A stretch of DNA of 64,000 nucleotides from Haemonchus contortus (Eukaryota > Nematoda > Chromadorea > Rhabditida > Trichostrongylidae), in NCBI GenBank assembly GCA_000469685.2, contig LS997565.1, positions 46,800,810 to 46,864,809 on the forward strand, given 5' to 3'. A program made the position numbers and the translations under genes. Numbering within the stretch: position 1 is the stretch's first letter; each line of letters starts with the position of its first letter. The notes under the pieces were generated by a model. That model was not told the origin of the DNA. It searched no databases and saw nothing but the letters and a program-made list of their open reading frames with translations. Below, piece after piece: positions 24,119 through 34,756 of the stretch.

Positions 24119-27100
24119 TTAGTGAGTACGACTATAAGCGTACCTACTCCTCAAATAAGGGTTGTAAGGCGTCATGTCGCCTTTTCGCCACTCTGACCAT
24201 AGAATTTTGGCAAGGAAAGCATGGAAGGCGATTAACAACAACACTGAAAACAAAAATTGAGCACCGTGACACCGCAGAATTGAAAAAACTCTCAGAATGA
24301 CAAGCATGCAGCAATGGGTTCCGATGCATCAAACTCAATGCTACCTGGATGCGTGAGTAGTACTCCAGCAGCTAAGCAAGCTACGAGAAAACAAGGCTTC
24401 ATCACTATATGGAGCCCACAACATTCTGCGTTTATTACATGGCAACAAGGAAGATGTAAAAAGGAAAATGCAGCAAATATGGAAACAGGAGCCTTTCTTG
24501 TTTGAAAAATTCATTAGAGGGAGGCTTTTATTGGGAAGTCTTCTCCTTTTCATAAAAGAATTTGAATGTCACGAAGCCTACAGTGACAATCGAAGTGACT
24601 TTTCACACATCGAAGCCTTCCCTCTAATGAATCTGGTGCCCCAAAGTCAAAGTTAGGGTGAATGTTGGTGTGGTAGTCTCGATTCCGGAGAAAGGAAACC
24701 GCACATAATCTTTCTTATCCGTAAACACAGCACGAGGTGCGCAAAAGAACGCCTCCCTCCCTGGTTCCGAAGATATTCCCTTCCATTATCTTCTTGACGA
24801 TCTTTGCAAACAACCAATTTACTCAGAACCTTCTTTCCCTCATCAGTGCGTACAATGTTAAGCGAACGAAACATTCTCCCCTGCTGGGAACTCAAACCGT
24901 GATAAGCAAATAAGCAACCACTCACCTAGAATAAACCAAAACCATGCCGGCAATCCACCCATAGAAGTACCATGCCGATGCAGAGCGAGGAGCTCGCTTT
25001 CATGAGCAGGAGCCGACATTACCTCAGAAACGTGGATTGTCGACCTAAACAGCGCCGTCAATGTGTTGTGCATCCCACTTCCAAATCGAAGTGCTTACCG
25101 TAATTGCTCTAAATGTTTCCGGCTTGTTGCAATATACAGAATACTGGTCTCTGGTTTGGTAATCTAAACGGATTATTATATGCACTTGGAATCCCATCAC
25201 AGAAAAGACCTTCATACCTTGATAGGTATCTTCACTGGTGTTTTGCTGAGTGTAATCGGCTCCCCCAAGCAACCACCTCCACAGGCGTATAATGTGTTCG
25301 TTGCTGACACCTACAAAGTAACACCCTGAGCAACTTTTTCTCATATATGAGCTATTCAAAACAAAAAGACCGCGTAGTTACCGGATAAAGTCTCCAGAGC
25401 CGCTTTGATAAACACAAAAGTATATACACAGTATTTGTTTCAGCCATTACCTCAAAGTAGGGTGTATTGTCATCATCAATGCGCACACGAGCGCTAGCAT
25501 CGGCCACCCCGATTCCAATCGGCAAGCCTCCGAACGCTATTTCACGGTGAAGATCGGAAACCGATAGCGCAACTTCTAGATGGGAGTCATGATATGACGC
25601 AGCGGAGAGCGAAAGAGTAAATGCCTGAATGTAAACCGAAAGCAATTAATCTTCGCATATAGAAAATTGGGAACCTCACCTGAGCAAGTCCTGTAGCCCC
25701 CGACTTCAGAAGAGAGGCACAGCCTCTTTTGTCAAGAGTTAACAGCCAGATCTCCGCCAAGCTTATAAGGTCTTCAATCTTACTCCAATCCTCAAAAAAA
25801 TTGAAGGTAGTCAAATACAACAGGAGTATCATTAATAGAAGATATTCACATTAGTACTCACTTGCCATAACTTTGATGGATACAATAATGTTGAGTGCTC
25901 ACTGTAACATCGCTCATTGCGTCTCGATGTCAATTCTAGTGCCTAAATAATCTAATTAGATGCTACGATAGCTAACAAGCAAGCATAAATTAAAAAAATG
26001 GGTTATTCTTGTACCTTCCTCTTGTCCTCGGGGAAAGAATATTCTAGTAAAGGAGCTTTGACGTTACTCATGAGAATGTATCGTGTTGCATTGATTCGGT
26101 CACCATTTAGGACATTCGGCGCTTTCGAAAGGGAAAGATAGAATGAAGCAGCGTTAAGCTTAATAATGTTTATCGATTAGAAAGGATTACGGATGAATCA
26201 CGCCAAGAAATGCCAAACCCACCTTTGCCCAAGCGTGCTCATGCTCCAAGTCCACAGAAAGTGGTACTATTACGGTGAGTCGACTAAACTCATCAATAAC
26301 TTTTCTGGTGAGCTCCTGTAGTGCCGGCTTAATATCCATTGCCATATTGCTTGACAGCTCCCGCTGCTCGACAATACACATAAAGCGTACGGTATCTTCC
26401 CTTAAAAGGTGGAATAAATGATGACGCCACCGCTTATGCTACAGTAGACGCAGAAGGGTACTGTTAACACACACAAGTTCCCAGAGGAATCTGTCACAGA
26501 ACCCAAAGAGACCCTCGTAGAGAAACACAAACTGCTTGACTGCTTTTGCAGCGTGAATGAGCCCACCACTACCACTATTAATGAGTCTCGCTATTATGTT
26601 CTTCTTCCAACTTCTCATTACGAGTCATTAACTTGAATAAAGGTATCTCTCCTGCAACTCTGATGGAAGCCTATCCGATGCCACTGGTCAGCATTCTATA
26701 AGGTTTCTAAGTATCCCTACAGATTCTCTGATCCATCAGCCTCCCATGTGAAATCGAAAAAACGCCTTACACAAAAAAAAACTGACCTCTTTTGAGATAC
26801 TGTATATTCTCCAGGAACACTTGAGCACATGACCGCAGCAGTTAAAGAAGAAAGATGTAGCGGGAAGGTTTGAGTGTAAACAATCGCATCCCCTCTACAA
26901 TATATCTTTTCAAAAACTGTGGGATCAAATCCGAGCAATTTCTGCTCAGCATGGTGTTAGATAGTCCTCCAGATGACCCCCTCCGTGCAAAATTAAGGAG
27001 AGCCGTAAAGGGGCACCAATTATAGTACGAACCCTAATTAAGAGGCCTTTCTTCGATCACCCCAACGAAAAGGTTACAAATACTGCACAGGAAATGACGC

Positions 27101-28510
27101 TTTCACAAAAAATCAAGCTTCTGGAAGCTCAACAAACCGAATGTTCAGCTTATTATAAACATACGTCCTATTAGCTGTCCAATTTTTCTCTTCCGGTCGT
27201 TCCACTTTCACGGTTATCGACGCTTTCTAAACCATGTAGACTAGCTCAGAGTGTTCAAAGAAGCATACAACGAAGCTACAAACTGGAACTTACGGTTGGA
27301 TTGATGATTTTTACTTCTTCGACCAGTAGCTCCTTCCTCGTTCGATGCGCATAGCTAGTTCTTATGATGCATGCACATTCCCCGTCCTATTGGGTAAATA
27401 AGGAAGTTCGGAAGAAGCGATAAGTTTAAAGATATCACAAAAAATTCTTATACATACCAACACATAACATTTGATATTGCGAAGACGTCCGGCCTTGAAT
27501 TCCGTGAATGTGGTCTCCGCGGATGAGACAGTTCCAACAACGTTTACATTTACAAATGGCTTGAAGCCAGTAGCAAAATTAAGGACACTCGAAGCACTTG
27601 AGGGGATTCTGAAAAAACAAAATCTATAGGGTCGATTGATTCGAATTAAAATGCTTATAGTAAATCTTAGCCCACAAGGGAAATTGTACGAATCGCTGTT
27701 TTTTGCGTGCCATGAAAAGATCGAGCGACGGTGGGCACCTTCATAGTACGACGCCGATATTAGAGTCAACGGCTAGTAACGTTCTCACAACTTGCTGCTT
27801 AGTGGTCATTCTGGTTATGTTGTCGAATTGTCGAAAAAGTGAAACAGTCAGGGCATCTATGATATTACTAATCCGAAGAAGACTAGGTGTCCGTCAGAAA
27901 ACTTATGCAGGATTCCTCCTAAAGCTTTTGCAAATAAAAAAACGAAGGAATACCTCAATTCTCCATTCACATCAACACCTATATGACCGTTCCCAATAAA
28001 AGAAACTGAAGATGAATCCACGCCTATTGAGTGGTCCTAAAACACCAAAAATTAACCAAAATATTGAAGCGCCACAGACACATACAAGACATAGATATTG
28101 CTGATACAGTTATGATTCCTTTTAAACAAACAACGTTTACCAGTAGAAGCTGAATCACACAAAGTTTTTAACTTTCAATAATCAACTTAAACATAACTTC
28201 TCAACCCATAGACAATTACTTCAAAGCCAGTACTTACAAATGATATGCATAGCGGAACAACTAACAGTAAAGAAAAACTCACAAGAACTCCCTGATCCCA
28301 GTTTCTGAAGCGTTCCTTCACACACTGGCCAGCTTTAGAGAGTCGCTCACCACCACTCGATATACCGAGATAATACAGAATGAAAATCACTGCACAAACA
28401 ATCCCCAATAGTTTCCGCTTCGAATATCGGTTGAAGAGCCTGTGCAACTCTTCGAAGTCAATTCCCTGGACCAATCGAGTAAATTTACACCACCACAGCG
28501 AGAAATTCAT
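24119..28510 (-). CDS. KIAA2013 homologue (DUF2152), ER/secretory membrane protein
   Basis: Orthologue-like to human KIAA2013, a conserved membrane glycoprotein without known biochemical role. Fifteen exons (minus): 28283-28510, 27954-28036, 27458-27608, 27294-27386, 27134-27226, 26787-26941, 26219-26400, 26015-26121, 25862-25942, 25680-25790, 25451-25624, 25218-25310, 25099-25163, 24926-25044, 24119-24243. About 619 aa, human about 634. Anchors: signal-anchor TM at about 34-50; IGNGHIGVDVNG early; sequons Asn200, Asn204, Asn339; LAEIWLLTLDKRGC with LLKSGATGLAQ; LYACGGGCLGEP; ILYIATSRKHLEQLR; then LPAWFWFIL running into a C-terminal TM (about 571-593) and a short basic tail. This predicts a lumenal domain between two TMs. 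The exon 5/6 junction (GTTGAG donor) and the exon 7/8 junction are the least certain. A 122-bp foldback repeat sits in the last intron. Confidence 0.85.
24510..24631. repeat. 122-bp foldback (inverted-repeat) element
   Basis: TTCATTAGAGGGAGGCTT at 24510-24527 is matched in reverse complement by GAAGCCTTCCCTCTAATGAA at 24612-24631, with one indel. About 85 bp lie between. It sits wholly inside the last intron of the KIAA2013-like gene, as a tiny MITE or a strong intronic hairpin would. Confidence 0.65.
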
Positions 28511-28530
28511 CTGGAATTTAAGTGGTAGAA
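28511..28530 (-). promoter_or_regulatory. putative trans-splice acceptor of the KIAA2013-like gene
   Basis: A pyrimidine-rich stretch ends in AAATTCCAG and is immediately followed by ATG at 28510. A longer in-frame start at 28552 would lie upstream of this acceptor, so the ATG right after the AG is preferred as the start. Confidence 0.5.
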
Positions 28531-30510
28531 GGACAAAGGACAAACAAGCCAAAATCTTACAACCCTGTGCAAATATTCAATTACATAAGATATAAGATAA
28601 AATGAAACTGACCTTAGATCTGTGGAATCATGTAGTGCTCCGTCCAAGTCACGTAACTTCTATTTATGTGATACGGTAGTACAACTTTGTGTAATCACAG
28701 GCAAAGTGTTTTGTAACACGGGAAGCATTCTTTGCGCGGTCAAACGGCGAACAATTTCCGGTCTGTTAGATTATTGGATTCGGTTTTGTTACTGGTCGCT
28801 GCAGAGGGTTTCTTGGTTCGTGAGTTTTTTTTTAGTTCTTCTTTTATATTCTCTCCCCCAATAAAGTGTTTTTTCAAATATCTCTCACAGAAGTCGAAGT
28901 TTTCTCCAAAGGGAGGCTGTTCTGGTTAAAAAGTTTCCCTTCGAAGACGATATTTTCGAGAATTCGAAGCTGCAGATTTGTAAATAGATCATATTATATC
29001 CGTTTGTTAATTAGATTTCTAGCTAGCTAGCTGTTTTTGACGCTTTCATCAAATTCATCTTAAATGCCATGCTCCCGATAAAGTCTGAATTGGGAGTTTT
29101 AGTTTGGCACAGGACAGTAGTCCAGTATTTGAAAATGTGAGACTCAGAGCAAGCTTGTGAAGAAGGGGCATTATTTGTAGCTTAGTTTATTGAGACACTT
29201 GAGATTGGTATGGGTTCCATCACAGAGACGTTATCCCTTTGTGATCTCGAGTGGTGGGAGATATTTATGATACCTGTTGGAAGCAGTTCGATGTGGAAGG
29301 GAATTAGTTGGACTCGTTGGTTCTAAGACCCTGGCATCGAATGTCCGAATCAGATCAGTTGTATAACTACATGAACCAGGATTAATAAACATGCGTACCG
29401 CAGTAGGATACGAGTAAACCATTTTCACCTTTAACTTCGAAATCAGTCCCACCTCCCCTTCACTGCTCCTTTCTCTGAATCCCAAGTAGCACCCTTTCAC
29501 AGTGCTATTTCAGGGAAAATTGGTATAGTTCAATAGTACATATTATTGAGGGTATCTTTTTGTTACGCAACAAAAGGCTAAGGACAGCCGTTCTCCTAAG
29601 AGTGATATGTAAAAATCTTTTGAGGACATTTAGCGAGCAAATACGATGATTCGATTGTGTTTAACGGTTCATAGGGACAAGCTAGGGCATAGCATTGTTA
29701 GAAAGGCAACTTGTCTTGTTAACCCTTTGATGACAATGGCAGCCACCGGTGGGTGCCACTATGATTGGCACATGGGACATTGCCACCCAATTTTAGGAGC
29801 CACCATACTTTCTTGTTTCCTACTGATAGCTGAATTCAGTGAGCCAGTAAAAGAAGTTTTTCCTGGGACAGTGCTACCCACCGGCGGGGGCCCGTAGTTC
29901 GCGAAAGTAGGGGAGCATGGTCCCATGGGCGCGTCACATCGAAATCTGCATTGTCGTCAAAGAGTTAATCACTTCCTTCCTTTCTTTCTTTAAAATCCAC
30001 AGGAACACAACAAACCACAAACTAAACTCACTACGTCTGTTTTAGGAAATAGGCACAGTGAGCTGAGGCTCGGACCCTAACAAAATGGGTTTGTGGTGTT
30101 TTGTGCTACACAAAACCACCGAGGTAGTGACCCACAAACGATACAGTTAAGGCTTGAGAAAGTAAATTTTTGCATAGAAATGGGAGAAAGAAGTGATTGA
30201 AGTTCAGAAGGTAATAATTTATCAGTCACTTTCAGAAATCATGTTTCGAGCAGTAAACTTTGCATTCTGCTGTCTCTGGCTCAGTTTATGATTTGACTAT
30301 GACGAGATTGTAGATAGATTTTGATGGGAAGTTTGAGCAAATGGCAAATGTTTTGTCTATAGACGCCCACGCTCGTCAAACCACGAATTTTTAGCAATTT
30401 TGCTACAGTTTTCTCATGTTTTATATTAAATCGGAGTAAATGCTAAAAAACCCAGTTTTCAATTGAGTTCACTGACGTCTTGGCATTATTGACTGTAACG
30501 ACTTGATTCC
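28531..30510. other. divergent intergenic region
   Basis: About 2 kb separates the 5' end of the minus-strand KIAA2013-like gene from the 5' end of the plus-strand Salvador gene, so promoters for both should lie here. No coding exon was recognised. Contents: a CTAGCTAGCTAG self-complementary run near 29020-29032 and the TTAA-flanked MITE at 29719-29968. No TATA box could be assigned with confidence. Confidence 0.5.
29719..29968. mobile_element. piggyBac-type MITE with TTAA ends
   Basis: A 250-bp non-coding element bounded by TTAA on both sides. Left end TTAACCCTTTGATGACAATG; right end, reversed, TTAACTCTTTGACGACAATG, with two mismatches in 20. Subterminal ACCGGTGGGT and CCCACCGGCGGG blocks are also inverted. 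TTAA targets followed by CCCTTTG-like ends are typical of piggyBac elements. It has no transposase, so it would be mobilised in trans. Confidence 0.7.
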
Positions 30511-30513
30511 AGA
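30505..30513 (+). promoter_or_regulatory. putative trans-splice acceptor of the Salvador gene
   Basis: TTGATTCCAG ends at 30512, one base before the ATG at 30514. An acceptor directly abutting a start codon, with no upstream coding frame, fits spliced-leader addition. Confidence 0.5.
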
Positions 30514-33500
30514 ATGTTTTCGCGGAGCAAGAAGCAGCAGCTTCCCTCGTATATTGAGGGAACGCAAGGATTATACGTGAAACGAGCCAGTCCGCCACCG
30601 GTACCCTCACTTTCATGTATGTTTTTTCATTTCTTTTTTGTCAACAGTCTTCTAATGCTATTTTACGTCTGCTTCTACACTCGAGTTATATTTTCGTCTT
30701 CTTTTGATCATAATAACGAAAGTAATAGAACTAGGGAAAGCTTAATTCGATTTTGACCTTGTGTAGCATCGATGAGTTCCTTAGGTGTACCTTTTTTTAC
30801 CCAATTTTCTCTGAATTTTGCTCTATTATAGCTCATGCCCATACACTTGCTAAAAAGACTACAACCACTGTTGATGCCTCAGTGACAAATAATAACACGA
30901 CATGCCCTCCCAAAACGTCAGTGACTTCTCAACCTGTTCACACTGAACAACGCCCTCACAAGGTCAGTGGAACTTCCGATGATTTGCACTATGTCACCGG
31001 TCTCTTTTAGTTTCTTGAAGGGGCAAGCAAAAAGGTCTCAGATAGACAACCTGCTACTTATAACGGTGCTGTTTCAGGATTCAGCGGTAATGTACACGGA
31101 GAATTCTTCAGCGAGGCCCCATTCAGATTCAGCGATAAGTGTTACTTCAACATATTCGCTTCCACCGGCAAATAATAGTTATCTAACGGTAAATCATCAT
31201 GTGAATGCTGGAGACGGCCGAAAGAGTCCGATGGGAGTGCAGTTGTCCTCGCAAAGTTTCAGGTGGAATTTCGATCAAGCTTCCTTTCGTTTTCGCTACA
31301 AAATATTGTGAAGGCTAGATGTATACGAAAAGAATCTGAGTAGAAATTCGACAGGTTATTTTGTTTTCGAGTGGAAAAGCATCTATGACAAGTTGCTATT
31401 TCAACTCTCTATCACCGGCAAGCAAAATTAATGTTTTCTTTCAGTGATCAGAGTAAACGGGAACCTGTTAGAAAACCATTAGCGTCTTCTCATAGCATTG
31501 GGAACGTTGAATCATTTATGGATCAGATGAACCCAGAGTAGGTTTATGTTCAAGTTCACACTTATGTCTTGTATTGCGGCCTTTCTCGGTTTGACTAGGA
31601 AAATATTCAGGCAATCTACCTCGGTGCAACAACGGTTTGTCTCTTTACAAAGTCTTCCCGGGCAACAAGGCCGTCAGTTTGGATCTTCAATTATTGGTGA
31701 ATATCACTTTCTTCAATGACTGGATATAGGTTTTCAATCACTGTCAATTCTAGGGGACAACTGCTTAGTATCTGGTACTCCACAAGAGGACGAATTACCG
31801 TTGCCACCAAACTGGGCGGTAGAGGTAACCCCAGACGGTTACAGGTGCGAAAAGCACTACATAAAGATTAGCCTTTTATCATTTACCCGTTATATCGTCT
31901 AATATCGTCCGTTTTCCAGATATTATGTTGATCACAACACCTGTAGAACCCACTGGATTCATCCCTTGGCTAGAGAAAATTTACCACCAGGGTGGAACAA
32001 AATTTTCCAACCCAACACTGGTGTTATTTATTACAAGTAAGATTTAATGGGGTAGTACTCGATTGCGTTCACCATGAATCAGAATATTTCAGTGAAATGG
32101 ATGGAAGGTCTCAAGTAGAGCATCCTGGTCTTGCCCAACCACTGAATCAGCCAATCAATCAGCCAATAGTGCCAATTAATCGAACGGAGTCGATGATGGT
32201 GGCAAGTAGACGTGCAGAAAGTGCTGTAGAACACCTGAACATCATTCATCATGAAGGTACGTCTATCTTTTTGTTTTTATTCTCTTTTTATTCTGACTTT
32301 CATACGGAATCTATTTTTATCTGTCTTTTTGCCTGAATTCAAATTTTTTCATGTTTCAATGTTTGTGCTTGACCAGAATCTCTTCTTACTATACGTGCGC
32401 CATTCGCATTAATTTTTATACACTTTTTATTGTTTACTCTGATTTGTCTTCAAATCATGGAATTTCCTTGTGAATTTCCTCATTTTTCATGGATCTATAG
32501 AAAAAATCTATAGAGGATTTACTAAAAATGGGGGATACTAGTCTGTTATGTCGTTAAGATCCTTTATGCACTGCTCATTGCAAAAGCCGTACGTGGACCA
32601 TGGTTCTGCCTATTTTCCTGCCTGCTATTGTTCTCTGAACAAAATTATGAAAGAAATTGCACGCTTTATCCTGCACGTTACCATTGTTTTGTAGCTTAAT
32701 AACGTATCGCTTGTTTCACCTTTCTGCTAGTGGATGGTGCAGCAGTCGACTTCAAGATTACGAAGTTAATCTCTAGCGGCGAACCTCTTCTTTTTAGGTC
32801 ACCTTCTTAATGCTTGCTTGTCTTTATTTGTGCAGGTTTCAAGCATTTAATTTGACACTCGCCCGTTGATCCGTCCAGTGTCGGGCCAATCCTTTATAAG
32901 AGGCTTCTTCAGCTTAAATTCCTTGAGATGGGTGAAGTGCGGAAAGAATATCAGTAGAGTGAAAGTGGACAACCCGACAATGGCAGATTATAGGTCCAGA
33001 GTAGAAATGGCAGATTCGGTTAGAAAATTGATATTTCGCATTACCACGTACAGTTTATTTCCTGCCCTACTCCTCTGCACGAGAGATGGGTGAATCGAGT
33101 GTTTGGGATATAAACGTTATGCGAAATTTTAAGGCGGTGCAAATCATATGTCCAAGCTCGCATTCATAACTGGAAGCTTGGGAAATATGGGAAGTAGATC
33201 CATGGGCAGAAATCATTTAAAACTTCTTGATATGAACGGTAGTCGTGACCCAATACCTTTAACTAGTAAATGGAGCCAATAACCGTGCAAGAAGTGTAAA
33301 ATGAGGTAGTGCTTCCAAACGATGGTAGGCGTAATGAGGATGAAAATGACATCTATACTTTTATATTACGAAATTCTGAATGAAGTTGTGATCAGGCATG
33401 GATAATATCATATTTTCAATATGTCGAATGGCTAATAATGCATTTCTCGATTGAAGGATAGCGCAATTTGCATTTAATCCAATGTTTAGTGGTGTTTAAG

Positions 33501-34756
33501 ATTCCTCCTAATGAATCCGCAGCTTCTTCTGTATCGAATCTAACATAGCATGTCATTTGAAACTATACGCAAGCTGAATAGTTTACAGGGTGCGCATTAT
33601 AACGTGAACATCTAGATTTATTCATTTTTCTTAGCTTACATTCTATCTGAAACTATCGAATAGAGTCTTCACTAGATTTGAAAGATTACAATGGTTTTTA
33701 TCACACTAGCGCAATAAGTCGTACATTCAAGTAGCCTGTTATTTAGGCAAATAAAGTTCCAAAAATCTGAGCTCCCAATGGAATTGTTAGCATACCTGCT
33801 TTTCAGAGGTCCCTGAGTGGCTTTTGATGTATTCGCAGGCCGATACGTCACTCGATCATTTACTTGAGGTGAGAACTTGATCATGTTGAATTTCATTGTT
33901 AGTTATTCATTCAAGACAACCGCGACGTTTTCAAGAACATAGATGGTAATTTTTACTCTGCTAGTGTGTGTAATATTTAGTGGGATTTGTTCAATACTAT
34001 GCAGTTGGAACACTATGAAGAAATGATGCTGAAATTGTACAAACAGGAAGTTATCGACACAGTTCGAAGGTACATTTTCCTCGAAGATTTCTTTCCCTCC
34101 CTCCCTGTGTTCAAAGAATTCAAGCTATCTTTGTAGCCCGGGGTTCCAAGTAATCATATAAGTTCAAGCCTCAAGCAGTTCAAAACAAAGCTAATTAGTG
34201 AATAATGATTGGTGAATTCGGTGAATATCGATCGGTAGTCGATAACTGTGATGCTTCAACTCTGGATACCGCGCCGATCAAGTTCTATGAATATTTACTG
34301 TTTTTCAACGCTTCAAGAAAAACCGATACCGAGCGGGATTTTGAATGCCTGCTCTGTGGCAAGGAGGTGTTGCTTAAGAATCCAGACAGACATGCGTACA
34401 CAAAGGCGTACTTAGCAATTATGTTCAGTAGTAATACTGCTCAACCGACGCAAACGCTCTCTCGTTACTAGATGTGTCATTAGTATCCTGGCGACTAAAG
34501 CCCTTTCCCCAATAGCGAAAGAACGTAAATCTTCGTTTTTCGGTCTAAGTGTTGTGCATTTGACTGTAGGCTCAGTTAAATTAAGCTGCGATAGAATGCC
34601 TCCAATATCCTATCTCTTTCTTCATAATGAGTCGTCGTCTACAAACTGACAAAAAAAAAACTCATTTTTGATTTTTGCTAAAGGTACGAGCGCATGAGGA
34701 CTGTTCTTAACCGGGAAATTGTTCGACGGACCCAGCCACATCCTCGCAATGAGTAG
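30514..34756 (+). CDS. SAV1: Salvador homologue, WW-WW-SARAH scaffold of the Hippo pathway
   Basis: Salvador binds the SARAH domain of MST/Hippo kinases and presents LATS/Warts to them; cytosolic and cortical. Exons (plus): 30514-30616, 30832-30962, 31078-31262, 31445-31537, 31611-31696, 31754-31844, 31920-32036, 32093-32256, 33807-33868, 33981-34069, 34684-34756. All phases join, about 397 aa against 383 in human. The N-terminus MFSRSKKQ...GLYVKR resembles MLSRKK...GKYVKK of SAV1. A Ser/Thr/Gln-rich linker follows. WW1 is about 215-245 (LPLPPNW, YYVDHNT, THWIHP). WW2 is about 251-280 (LPPGWNK, VIYYNE, VEHP) with Val in place of the second Trp; the human WW2 also lacks that Trp. VPEWLLMYSQA precedes the SARAH helix (about 345-395: DLFNTMQLEHYEEMMLKLY, then VIDTVRRYERM). 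Intron 8 is the largest, 1.55 kb. Confidence 0.93.

Noticed and set aside
24653..24925. 90-codon frame between exons 14 and 15 of the KIAA2013-like gene
   Set aside because: No family similarity. The C-terminal TM is completed by splicing 24926 to 24243, so this is intron.
25218..25310. Frame beginning VSNEHIIRLWRW over exon 12 of the KIAA2013-like gene
   Set aside because: The phase set by exons 11 and 13 gives LYACGGGCLGEP, which matches the family; the other frame does not.
34205..34471. 88-codon frame with a CxxC...H pattern inside Salvador intron 10
   Set aside because: One CxxC pair is not enough for a zinc finger, there is no splice support, and the flanking Salvador exons join across it.
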